From Clostridia bacterium (GTDB lineage: Bacteria; Bacillota; Clostridia; Christensenellales; Borkfalkiaceae): a stretch of 21,583 nt of DNA. Position 1 is the first letter of the stretch; every line of letters begins with the position of its first letter. The stretch is taken from assembly GCA_017646555.1 (NCBI GenBank), contig JAGCMG010000062.1, positions 1-21,583 on the forward strand, written 5' to 3'. Under the pieces are notes generated by a model. It had not been told where the DNA came from and did no database searches. It saw nothing but the letters and a program-made list of their open reading frames with translations. Below are positions 14,924 to 21,583 of this stretch, piece by piece. Both the position numbers and the translations under genes were made by a program.

Positions 14924-14952
14924 ATTTTATACTATTTTTTCAAATTTTGCAA
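14924..14952 (-). promoter_or_regulatory. Promoter of thrC, partly overlapping the upstream terminator
   Basis: TTGCAA (14952-14947), a 17-base spacer and TAAAAT (14929-14924) on the minus strand. The predicted start, near 14917, is inside the rising arm of the terminator. A transcript from here would lack half of the stem and so escape termination. Confidence 0.55.
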
Positions 14953-14957
14953 GCAAA

Positions 14958-15362
14958 CTAAATATGCTTTACAATAAATTGCGGTAAAGTTTCCTTTTCG
15001 CCACTGCAAGTGAGAACGAATTCAACACCGTATTCGTTTTCAAGTTTTTCAAGTGCAGTAAAAATATTTTCAAGTTCAGGAAGTTCTTTTTTCGTAATAC
15101 GCTTAATGCTATCAATATAAATAGTTTCATTATCAGCGTTAGCAGCAACTAAACCTTTTAAAAAGCCTCTAAAGCCATCTTCACCTTGAACGTCAAACTT
15201 ACTTGCATCAATAAATCTTACAGCGTGCTTAAGGTCGTACATATTCTTTGAAGTATCAGCAACGTATAATACGTGACCTTTTGCCGTAACCGAAGCGTTG
15301 TTTGCGCCGTCGATAGCCATTTGAGTTTTGCCCGTTCCTTTCGGCCCATAAATTATTTTCAT
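14958..15362 (-). CDS. Small P-loop NTPase-like protein
   Basis: A 134-residue cytoplasmic protein with Walker A GPKGTGKT (residues 5-12) and a Walker-B-like strand ending in IYIDS in the middle. No sensor, arginine-finger or DNA-binding motif is evident, so it is much smaller than AAA+ or RecA-type ATPases. I do not recognise a named family. The start is ATG 15362, five bases after GGAGG (15372-15368); an in-frame TTG further upstream would place the start before this site. It probably has its own promoter and is followed by the terminator ahead of thrC. Confidence 0.72.
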   Translation of the reverse strand: MKIIYGPKGTGKTQMAIDGANNASVTAKGHVLYVADTSKNMYDLKHAVRFIDASKFDVQGEDGFRGFLKGLVAANADNETIYIDSIKRITKKELPELENIFTALEKLENEYGVEFVLTCSGEKETLPQFIVKHI

Positions 15363-15413
15363 AAAATCCTCCAAGATTTTTTTATAAGCGTTTGCTTACC
15401 TATTCTTACTTAT

Positions 15414-15441
15414 ATTGTATAACAAATTTTTAAAAAATCAA
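15414..15441 (-). promoter_or_regulatory. Possible promoter of the P-loop protein gene
   Basis: TTGATT (15441-15436), a 16-base spacer and TACAAT (15419-15414), in the 114-base gap after the aminotransferase gene. Confidence 0.4.
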
Positions 15442-15476
15442 TACTTATTTAAAAATTTATTGTAAAAATACCCAAA

Positions 15477-16670
15477 TTATTTAAGGTCAGCAATGAAACT
15501 TTCTAATCTATCAATACCTTCTTTAATATCTTCGAGCGAAATAGTATATGAAAGTCTAATAGAATTGTCGTCACCAAATGCAACGCCAGGGATTAATGCT
15601 ACACCCTTTTTAAGCGCGCCTTTTGCAAAGGTCATTGAAGAGTCAACTACTTCACCTTCAAAGGTTTTACCATATAATTTAGATACGTTAATAAATGCGT
15701 AGAACGCACCTTTTGGTTCTGAACAAGTAACACCTTCGATTTTAGAAAGTCTTTCAAACATATACTTTCTTCTCTCATCAAAAGTTTTTTGCATTTGAGC
15801 AATAAAGTCAGCGCCACCTTCTAACGCTGTTACTGATGCGTATTGAGCGATTGAGCAAGCGTTGCTTGTCGTGTGGCTTTGCATACTTGAAATTGCCTTA
15901 GCAATATCTTTTGGTGCTGCAAGATAACCAATTCTCCAACCGGTCATAGCGTAACTTTTCGAAACACCGTTGATTACGATAGTGTGGTCGTACATATAAT
16001 CAGAAACGGATGCGATAGAATAATGTTTTTCGCCAGCGTATACTAATTTTTCATAAATTTCGTCGGAAATTACGTAAATACCTTTCTTTTCAGCAACTTT
16101 AGCAATTTCTTCAATTTCTTCTTTAGAATATACTGAACCAGTAGGGTTGTTAGGTGAATTTAAGATTAAGCACTTGGTTTTATCGGTACAAGCATCTTCA
16201 ATTTGTTTAGCCGTTACTTTGTAATCGTTTTCAACGGTTGCAGAAACGTAAACACATTTACCACCTGCAAGTTTTACAAGTTCAGGGTAAGTGAGCCAAT
16301 AAGGTGATGGAATAATAACTTCTTCCCCTTCGTCAACGATAGCAGAAATAGCGTGGAAAAGTGATGCTTTTGCACCGCTTGAAACAACGATATTAGCAGG
16401 TTCGTATTTTAAGCCGTTATCTTCTTCAAACTTTTTACAAATGGCAACTTTAAGTTCCTGAGTACCTGATGCAGGAGTATATTTAGTAAACCCGATATCA
16501 AGCGCTTTTTTAGCGCTTTCGATTATGTATTCAGGGGTGTTAAAGTCAGGTTCACCCGCGCCAAAACCGATAACGGAAATACCTTCGGCTTTCATTTTCT
16601 TTGCTTGCGCAGTAATTTCAAGCGTAAGCGAAGGTGCTATGCTTTTTACTTTTTCAGAAACGTTGTTCAT
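15477..16670 (-). CDS. aspC: Class I pyridoxal-phosphate aminotransferase, probably aspartate aminotransferase
   Basis: A 397-residue aminotransferase of fold type I, subgroup I-gamma as in Bacillus and Thermus AspC. Key residues: SPNNPTG with N175, D203 and Y206 in SDEIYEKLVY, the Schiff-base lysine K238 in NGVSKSYAMTGWRIGY, and R246. The expected reaction is aspartate plus 2-oxoglutarate to oxaloacetate plus glutamate; closely related enzymes accept aromatic or other substrates, so substrate is not certain. AAGGAG overlaps the stop region of prfA twelve bases upstream, so it is probably the last gene of the prmC-prfA transcript. Confidence 0.9.
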   Translation of the reverse strand: MNNVSEKVKSIAPSLTLEITAQAKKMKAEGISVIGFGAGEPDFNTPEYIIESAKKALDIGFTKYTPASGTQELKVAICKKFEEDNGLKYEPANIVVSSGAKASLFHAISAIVDEGEEVIIPSPYWLTYPELVKLAGGKCVYVSATVENDYKVTAKQIEDACTDKTKCLILNSPNNPTGSVYSKEEIEEIAKVAEKKGIYVISDEIYEKLVYAGEKHYSIASVSDYMYDHTIVINGVSKSYAMTGWRIGYLAAPKDIAKAISSMQSHTTSNACSIAQYASVTALEGGADFIAQMQKTFDERRKYMFERLSKIEGVTCSEPKGAFYAFINVSKLYGKTFEGEVVDSSMTFAKGALKKGVALIPGVAFGDDNSIRLSYTISLEDIKEGIDRLESFIADLK

Positions 16671-16682
16671 ATATATTTCTCC

Positions 16683-17759
16683 TTATTCGTAATCTTTTTC
16701 AGATGATAATTTCGCTTCTCTATCAGCGATTGCTAAACCTTCAATCATTTCGTCGATATCGCCCATAATAAAGGTGTTAAGCGAATATAAAGTCAAGCCA
16801 ATTCTATGGTCGGTAACGCGCCCTTGTGGGAAGTTATAAGTTCTAATTCTTTCCGAACGGTCACCCGTACCAACTTGGCTTTTTCTATTTTCAGAATATT
16901 GTTTGTCGTATTCACTTCTATACAAATCGTAAAGACGGCTCTTTAAAACCTTCATTGCTTTTTCACGGTTTTTCGTTTGTGAACGCTCATCCTGACAAAG
17001 AACTACTATACCAGTCGGTAAGTGTGTAATTCTTATGCACGATTCGGTTTTATTAATATGCTGACCACCTGCGCCCGAAGACCTTAAAGTATCAACTTTT
17101 AAATCTTTTTCGTCGATATGAACTTCAACGTCTTGCGCTTCCGGTAAAACAGCAACGGTTGCCGTAGAAGTATGAACTCTACCTTGCGATTCGGTTTCAG
17201 GAACTCTTTGTACTCTATGAACGCCACTTTCAAACTTTAATTTACTGTAAACGCCCTTACCTGATATAGAGAAAACTACTTCCTTAATACCACCAAGTTC
17301 GGTTGAGTTATTTTCAACTTCTTCGGTTTTCCAACGATTTTTTTCGGCGAATTTAACGTACATACGATAAAGTTCGTACGCGAATAAACTTGCTTCTTCC
17401 CCACCGGCGCCGGCACGAATTTCCATAATAACGTTCTTATCGTCGTCAGGGTCTTTAGGGATAAGCAAAATTCTAAGTTCAGCCGAAATTTTATCAATTA
17501 AATCTTTACAAGAATAAATTTCGTCTTCAAGCATAGCACGCATTTCAGGGTCCGTTTCAATTTCAAGCATTTCTTTCGCTTGGTCCCTATCTGAAATAAC
17601 CTTTTTATATTCAAGATATTTTTCAACTGTTTCTTGAATTTCCGAAAGTTCTTTCGTGTACGCTTTCCATTCGTCCATTTTGGCCAACACGTCAGGGTCG
17701 GCAACTAATTTTTGAAGTTTTTCGTATCTATCTACGATACCGTCTAATTTTCTAAACAT
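16683..17759 (-). CDS. prfA: Peptide chain release factor 1
   Basis: A 358-residue class I release factor that reads UAA and UAG. The codon-recognition motif in VQRVPETESQG is P187-E-T189 (the PxT of RF1, not the SPF of RF2), and the peptidyl-hydrolysis motif is GGQ (231-233) in SSGAGGQHINKTES. GAGGEEASLFA (117-127) is conserved. The length is standard. It begins three bases after the stop of the gene for its modifying methyltransferase, without a clear Shine-Dalgarno, so coupling is likely. Confidence 0.97.
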   Translation of the reverse strand: MFRKLDGIVDRYEKLQKLVADPDVLAKMDEWKAYTKELSEIQETVEKYLEYKKVISDRDQAKEMLEIETDPEMRAMLEDEIYSCKDLIDKISAELRILLIPKDPDDDKNVIMEIRAGAGGEEASLFAYELYRMYVKFAEKNRWKTEEVENNSTELGGIKEVVFSISGKGVYSKLKFESGVHRVQRVPETESQGRVHTSTATVAVLPEAQDVEVHIDEKDLKVDTLRSSGAGGQHINKTESCIRITHLPTGIVVLCQDERSQTKNREKAMKVLKSRLYDLYRSEYDKQYSENRKSQVGTGDRSERIRTYNFPQGRVTDHRIGLTLYSLNTFIMGDIDEMIEGLAIADREAKLSSEKDYE

Positions 17760-17762
17760 AAA

Positions 17763-19562
17763 TCAATAAACTACTTTTACAATTCTTTCTACGCCGAAAA
17801 TATCTTTAATAATTTCAACCGATTTTGAATTTTTAAACATTTCAGCAACGGCGCTTGCTTGGTTTATACCACATTCTAAGAATAAATATCCGTTTTCAGC
17901 GATATAATCACCTGCAAAACACGCAATTTTTTTATAATATTCAAGTCCGTCACTACCACCGTCAAGTGCTAATACAGGCTCAAAATCTTTAACTTCTCTA
18001 TCAAGCGAAGTGATATCTTCGCTCTTAATATACGGTGGATTAGAAATTATTACGTTAAACTTTTTACCACCGATATTCTTAAATAAATCACTATGAATAA
18101 ACTCAATTTCTGCTTGGTTCGTTTGAGCATTTTCCATTGCTAACGAAAGCGCGTCTAAACTAATATCACTTGCAAAAACCGTGCAATTTGCACGTTTTTT
18201 AACGGCTATCGCAATAGCGCCACTACCCGTGCATAAGTCTAAAACAACGGAATTTTCATCAATAACTTTAAGTGCGTTTACAACTAATTCTTCCGTTTCA
18301 GGTCTTGGGATTAAAACTCTTTCGTCAACTTTAAGTTCATAATCTAAAAATTGTGCCGACTTAAAGCAATACCAAAGTGGTTTACCCGTTTTTCTTTCTT
18401 CAACAATTTCGCTGATTTTATCAATCGATTTTGCCGAAACCATATCGTCGGAATAAACTGCGTCACGTGGAATATTTGCGCACAACGAAACTATCCACTC
18501 AGCATCAGAAACTTCTTCAATTCCGGCGTCTTTTAAGGTCGAAATAACGGCTTCCGTCACCTTTTTAGCAGGTGTTTGCAACACGAAATTTTGTGTTGGA
18601 ACGGTAGGGTCTTCGTCCATAATCAAAACTTCCTTAAACGCTGAAATTGCTACTTCAATCATTTCAAGAGTAGGTTCTTTCGTTGTTAAACGCTGTAAGA
18701 GTAACCCTGGTGCTTTTAACGGAGCAACGATAGGGCTTTTAGTTTTTGCTAAAAGTTTTAACGCTTCGTAGGATAAGCCTGCAATTAACGGTAACATCGC
18801 AATTTTAATTAAAACTCTAATAATGCCGTCAATTTCAATGCTATAAGCGCCCAATATACCTTCAAATAATGAAAATATAAGTATACCTATAATCATTACT
18901 AAAAAGATAAACGAAGTTCCACATCTATCGTGAATTCGCGTGCATTTTTGAGCGTTTTCAGGCGTTAATTCAAGTCCCTCTTCATAGCAAGAAATGGTTT
19001 TATGCTCTGCCCCGTGATACATAAAGGTTCTTTTCACGTCGGGAACTAATAAACATAATAGAATATAACATAAAAATATTACTATCCTTAACGCGCCTTC
19101 TATTAAGTTTTTAGCAATCGGCGAAAATTCGTGGTTAAAAATCCACTCAAGGCCCATTCTTGAATACTGCGGTAATAGAACGAAAAGCCCAACGGCTAAA
19201 ACAAGTGCTAAAACAACTGAAACAGCCATAACGACTTTCATAATATCAAGTTTAAATGTTTTAGCAAGCCATTTTTCAAACTTACCGGGCTCAGCGTCGT
19301 CGCCAAAAACTTCCCCCGAACGCATAAGACATTCCGTCCCGAAAATCAAAGACGAAACAAACGAAACGCACCCCCTAACGATAGGGAGTTTAACGTACCA
19401 AGGCTTTTTTTCAGGTGGGGTCAACCGTTTTGTTTCAGTTCTAATAATCCCGTCCCCGTCGCGCACACACATAGCCATTGAAGACTTACCACGCATCATA
19501 ACCCCTTCTAAAAGGGCTTGACCACCGATTTGTGTGCGTTTTTTACTGCAAGATTTTTCCAA
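17763..19562 (-). CDS. prmC: Fusion of DUF1385 membrane protein and release-factor glutamine methyltransferase PrmC
   Basis: One open frame of 599 residues joins two proteins that are usually separate neighbours. Residues about 1-312 are DUF1385 (YqhQ-like): GGQALLEGVMMRG (13-25), about four membrane segments (108-130, 155-174, 218-240, 247-270), HGAEHK (183-188) and HDRCGTSF (211-218). Residues about 330-599 are PrmC: a helical N-terminal domain, RPETE (420-424), SAM loop VLDLCTGSG (440-448) and catalytic NPPY (508-511). PrmC methylates the GGQ glutamine of release factors, and prfA follows directly. No stop or frame slip is visible at the junction. The start appears to be TTG, six bases after AGGTAGG (19575-19569), as no ATG precedes the conserved N-terminus. 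Confidence 0.88.
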   Translation of the reverse strand: MEKSCSKKRTQIGGQALLEGVMMRGKSSMAMCVRDGDGIIRTETKRLTPPEKKPWYVKLPIVRGCVSFVSSLIFGTECLMRSGEVFGDDAEPGKFEKWLAKTFKLDIMKVVMAVSVVLALVLAVGLFVLLPQYSRMGLEWIFNHEFSPIAKNLIEGALRIVIFLCYILLCLLVPDVKRTFMYHGAEHKTISCYEEGLELTPENAQKCTRIHDRCGTSFIFLVMIIGILIFSLFEGILGAYSIEIDGIIRVLIKIAMLPLIAGLSYEALKLLAKTKSPIVAPLKAPGLLLQRLTTKEPTLEMIEVAISAFKEVLIMDEDPTVPTQNFVLQTPAKKVTEAVISTLKDAGIEEVSDAEWIVSLCANIPRDAVYSDDMVSAKSIDKISEIVEERKTGKPLWYCFKSAQFLDYELKVDERVLIPRPETEELVVNALKVIDENSVVLDLCTGSGAIAIAVKKRANCTVFASDISLDALSLAMENAQTNQAEIEFIHSDLFKNIGGKKFNVIISNPPYIKSEDITSLDREVKDFEPVLALDGGSDGLEYYKKIACFAGDYIAENGYLFLECGINQASAVAEMFKNSKSVEIIKDIFGVERIVKVVY

Positions 19563-19638
19563 AATATGCCTACCTAATAAAAAATAATAAACTTTTTAGG
19601 TTCGTTTAACTAAAAATAGCAATCTATTAGTTTATAAT

Positions 19639-19674
19639 AAAAAAGGCTTTTAAAAGCATAAACCTTTAAAAGCC
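19639..19674 (-). terminator. rpmE terminator
   Basis: GGCTTTTAAA/TTTAAAAGCC (19674-19665 with 19654-19645), a ten-base loop and a TTTTTT tail on the minus strand. It lies 77 bases before the prmC fusion. No convincing promoter was found in between, so partial read-through may feed the downstream genes. Confidence 0.75.
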
Positions 19675-19686
19675 GTAGCAAACTTA

Positions 19687-19896
19687 CTATTTAACCTTGC
19701 TATATCTCTTATTGAACCTATCGACACGGCCACCAGTATCTACTAATTTTTGTTTACCGGTAAAATAAGGATGGCATTTACTGCAAATTTCAACCTTAAT
19801 AGTATCGGTATTCTTGGTCGAACCGGTTTTAAATGTCTCACCACAAGCACATACGACTGTAACTTCGTGATAATTCGGATGGATACCCTCTTTCAT
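19687..19896 (-). CDS. rpmE: 50S ribosomal protein L31, zinc-binding type
   Basis: A 69-residue L31 starting MKEGIHPNYHEV. Zinc ligands are C16 and C18 (CAC) and C38 and C41 (CSKC), so it is the C+ form rather than the zinc-free YtiA form. The C-terminal GGRVDRFNKRY is conserved. AGAGGTG precedes the ATG by six bases. The neighbourhood rpmE, prmC, prfA is a familiar Firmicute order. Confidence 0.98.
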   Translation of the reverse strand: MKEGIHPNYHEVTVVCACGETFKTGSTKNTDTIKVEICSKCHPYFTGKQKLVDTGGRVDRFNKRYSKVK

Positions 19897-19926
19897 TTTA
19901 TCACCTCTTTTTTAATTTACTGAAAC

Positions 19927-19955
19927 ATTATATATTATTTTTACAATTAAGTCAA
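19927..19955 (-). promoter_or_regulatory. rpmE promoter
   Basis: TTGACT (19955-19950), a 17-base spacer and TATAAT (19932-19927): near-consensus. Start near 19920, giving a leader of about 25 bases. Confidence 0.82.
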
Positions 19956-19983
19956 CTATTAAACGAACATTTTAATAAAATTT

Positions 19984-20000
19984 CATTAAATTTTTTAATG
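19984..20000. repeat. Inverted repeat 7-3-7 between divergent rpmE and dehydrogenase promoters
   Basis: CATTAAA-TTT-TTTAATG, 11 bases upstream of the -35 box of the plus-strand dehydrogenase gene. It is placed where a regulator of either gene could bind. AT-richness makes chance plausible. Confidence 0.35.
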
Positions 20001-20010
20001 TTAAAAGCGC

Positions 20011-20039
20011 TTGCTTTTTTTTGTCGTTTATATTAAAAT
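20011..20039 (+). promoter_or_regulatory. Probable promoter of the MDR dehydrogenase gene
   Basis: TTGCTT (20011-20016), a 17-base spacer and TAAAAT (20034-20039). An alternative pair is TTGTCG (20021-20026) and TATACT (20043-20048) with a 16-base spacer; both start before the ribosome binding site at 20058. Confidence 0.55.
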
Positions 20040-20066
20040 ATTTATACTACTAAATTTGGAGATTTT

Positions 20067-21098
20067 ATGAAAGGTTGGGTCAAAAGCGAAAACGGCATTT
20101 TAACTTTAATCGATTTACCTGAAGAACAAGATTCTACCCTTAAAGACGGTGTGTTTTCGGTAAAAATGCTAAAAAGCCTTATCACTACGGACGATTTACT
20201 TGAACTTAAAGACGATTTTAATCGTGATAATTACGTATTAGGTACTGCTGGTATTGGCATAGTTACTACTGACGCGGATGAAAATAGCGTTTTTTCACTA
20301 AAAAAGGGTGATAAGGTTTACGTTAAACCATTTAAGGCGTGTGGTGAATGCATTTACTGCAAAAGTAACGTAAAAAACAAATGCGCCGACTTAAAAGTTG
20401 CAGGTGAAGATTACGACGGGTTTTTAAAAGAATTCGTTGACTGTACGGAAAATGAGGTTGTGTTGCTTCCTGAAAGTATTACGGATAACGACGCGCTTTT
20501 TATACAAACCATTTCCCTTGCTTTAAATATTATTGATAGATTGAACGTGCAAAAAGGCGAACACGTAGTAATTTTAGGCGCGAACAATTTAGGCATCATC
20601 ACAGCACAACTTCTTAAATACTATCAAAGTATTCCAATTATAATCGATAATTCTCCTGAAAGAATTTCCCTTGCAAAAGAATGTGGTATTTACTACGCTT
20701 TATGTAAAGATAAAGATTGGGTTAGTGAAGTTAATGAAATAACAAGTGGCAGAATGGCAAGCCAAACTGTTTATTTACAATCTTCGGGCATTTCAATAAA
20801 ATACGCGTTTATGCTTAGTGCAGTTGGTGCAACTATTGCAATAGCGCAATCAAGTCCTAAGGCAACGCTTTTATCGTTATACCCTGCAACTAAAAAAGAA
20901 CTTAATTTCGTTTTCATTAATACAGGCTACGGCAACACAAGCACAGCAATAAACATTATTGTAAATAAAGCAATTGACCTTTCTAAGTTAGCGCTTAAAA
21001 CTATTAATTTTAACGATTGTGGCGAACTTATTAATTCACTTGCTGAAAAGTTTAACGAAAACGATTTTATTTCAGATATAGCAGTCGATATGATATAA
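20067..21098 (+). CDS. Zinc-type medium-chain dehydrogenase/reductase lacking the catalytic zinc ligands
   Basis: A 343-residue member of the alcohol dehydrogenase (MDR) superfamily. The structural zinc site is kept (C92, C95, C98, C106 in CGECIYC to C106), and the Rossmann motif VVILGANNLG (167-176) with D194 suggests NAD(H). The first catalytic ligand, normally Cys in CGSD, is missing: the equivalent stretch reads SLITTDDL (37-45). The GHE motif is replaced by GTA (59-61). The active-site zinc is therefore probably absent, and the reaction may not be zinc-dependent alcohol oxidation. GGAG (20058-20061) lies five bases before the ATG. It is monocistronic, divergent from rpmE, and ends at a strong terminator. 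Substrate unknown. Confidence 0.85.
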   Translation: MKGWVKSENGILTLIDLPEEQDSTLKDGVFSVKMLKSLITTDDLLELKDDFNRDNYVLGTAGIGIVTTDADENSVFSLKKGDKVYVKPFKACGECIYCKSNVKNKCADLKVAGEDYDGFLKEFVDCTENEVVLLPESITDNDALFIQTISLALNIIDRLNVQKGEHVVILGANNLGIITAQLLKYYQSIPIIIDNSPERISLAKECGIYYALCKDKDWVSEVNEITSGRMASQTVYLQSSGISIKYAFMLSAVGATIAIAQSSPKATLLSLYPATKKELNFVFINTGYGNTSTAINIIVNKAIDLSKLALKTINFNDCGELINSLAEKFNENDFISDIAVDMI

Positions 21099-21123
21099 TT
21101 TAATAAAAATTAATTAAAAAAAT

Positions 21124-21143
21124 AGCCCCACATAAGTGGGGCT
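21124..21143. terminator. Bidirectional terminator between dehydrogenase and DegV genes
   Basis: AGCCCCAC-ATAA-GTGGGGCT, a perfect 8-bp GC-rich stem. TTTATTT follows on the plus strand and ATTTTTTT on the minus strand, so it serves both convergent genes. Confidence 0.88.
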
Positions 21144-21173
21144 TTATTTGTTCAAAAACTTAATAATTTGACA

Positions 21174-21583
21174 CTAAGCCATCATATATAAAATGCCGAT
21201 ACATTCTTCGCCACAATGGCTTGTGATAGTAGCGCCTGCACGCGTAATATAAATGTTTTCAAACCCAAATTCTTTAAGGGTATTTTCAACTGAATTAATA
21301 ATATTTTCGTCGCAAGTCGTATAAGTGATAAATACCGTTTCAAAATTGATAGGTGCAAATTCGTTTAACACGTCTTGAACATATTTATTAACGATATTCG
21401 GCATATTCCCACGATACTTATTACCCGATTTCATAGCGCCGTCTTTTAATAAAATTTGTGGACGGATTTTTAACAAATTAGCGCCAAAATACGAAAGCGA
21501 AGAACATCTTCCACCTTTATATAAATAGTCCAATCTATTAAGCACAAAACTTGCTTGAACTTTTTCCCTATTATGCGGTTTTG
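21174..21583 (-). CDS. DegV family fatty-acid-binding protein, C-terminal part
   Basis: The minus-strand frame is open to the window edge, so the N-terminus is missing. It is longer than the GTG at 21545 implies, since codons upstream of it continue the family pattern. The visible part has LDYLYKGGR, a Leu-Lys-Ile-Arg-Pro stretch (LLKIRPQILLKDG) and the end motif SHCGEECIGILYMM, all typical of the C-terminal domain of DegV. DegV/FakB proteins bind a fatty acid, and FakB members present it to the kinase FakA; which this is cannot be told because the lipid-contacting N-terminal segment is not in view. Confidence 0.9.
   Translation of the reverse strand, partial: KPHNREKVQASFVLNRLDYLYKGGRCSSLSYFGANLLKIRPQILLKDGAMKSGNKYRGNMPNIVNKYVQDVLNEFAPINFETVFITYTTCDENIINSVENTLKEFGFENIYITRAGATITSHCGEECIGILYMMA

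Noticed and set aside
14888..14957. T-box or amino-acid riboswitch ahead of thrC or trpS
   Set aside because: The leaders are at most some tens of bases, with no T-box consensus or specifier structure; only terminator-type hairpins were seen.
15385..15402. TAAGC-AAAC-GCTTA as a CcpA (cre) site
   Set aside because: The half-sites do not fit the cre consensus beyond a short GC core; a 5-bp repeat is too weak to call.
1..21583. CRISPR array, insertion sequence, prophage or integrated element next to the tRNA genes
   Set aside because: No direct-repeat array, transposase or integrase reading frame, or duplicated tRNA 3' end was found; genes are housekeeping types with uniform composition.

Overview
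This 21.6-kb window looks like ordinary chromosome from a low-GC Gram-positive bacterium, most likely an uncultured member of the Clostridia. The supporting signs are the AT-rich sequence, strong GGAGG-type ribosome binding sites, TTGACA/TATAAT-type promoters, U-tracted intrinsic terminators, tRNAs with encoded CCA ends, a GlpP antiterminator, a DUF5685 plus J-domain pair and a zinc-type L31. No insertion sequence, phage gene, CRISPR array or rRNA gene was seen. Taxonomy is inferred from gene content only.

Layout. Positions 1-427 hold the start of an unidentified minus-strand gene (1-47), its probable promoter, and the promoters of a tRNA operon. The tRNA operon (428-1011, Pro-Met/CAU-Asp-Phe-Thr-Tyr) ends in a 16-bp hairpin. 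Two overlapping plus-strand genes follow (HD-domain hydrolase and SGNH hydrolase, 1135-2386), closed by a bidirectional terminator. From 2423 to 6811 a minus-strand glycerol-3-phosphate operon reads glpA-like, glpB-like, DUF1667, glpP, HAD-IIA phosphatase. Its leader (about 6909-6812) has a consensus promoter and then a terminator hairpin just before the first ribosome binding site, the expected target of GlpP. A cytoplasmic GH2 glycosidase lies at 7056-8789. The next minus-strand run (8857-13299) is trpS, DUF5685, a J-like protein with a cysteine-rich tail, a small membrane protein and an RlmD/RumA-type RNA methyltransferase, mostly with touching or overlapping ends. Then come thrC, a small P-loop protein, and the release-factor group 15477-19562 (DUF1385-PrmC fusion, prfA, aminotransferase), preceded by rpmE. 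A plus-strand zinc-poor MDR dehydrogenase and the C-terminal part of a DegV protein close the window.

How the parts work together. The glp operon appears to oxidise glycerol 3-phosphate and to encode its own sensor, with a phosphatase that could act on the same metabolite. PrmC would methylate the GGQ glutamine of the release factor encoded directly downstream, so fusion protein, substrate and L31 form a translation cluster. The least understood part is the coupled trio DUF5685, J-like protein and membrane protein: the first carries two aspartate-rich motifs reminiscent of class I isoprenoid synthases, and the second has lost the HPD triad. This trio is the best candidate here for an undescribed system, but no function can be assigned from sequence alone.
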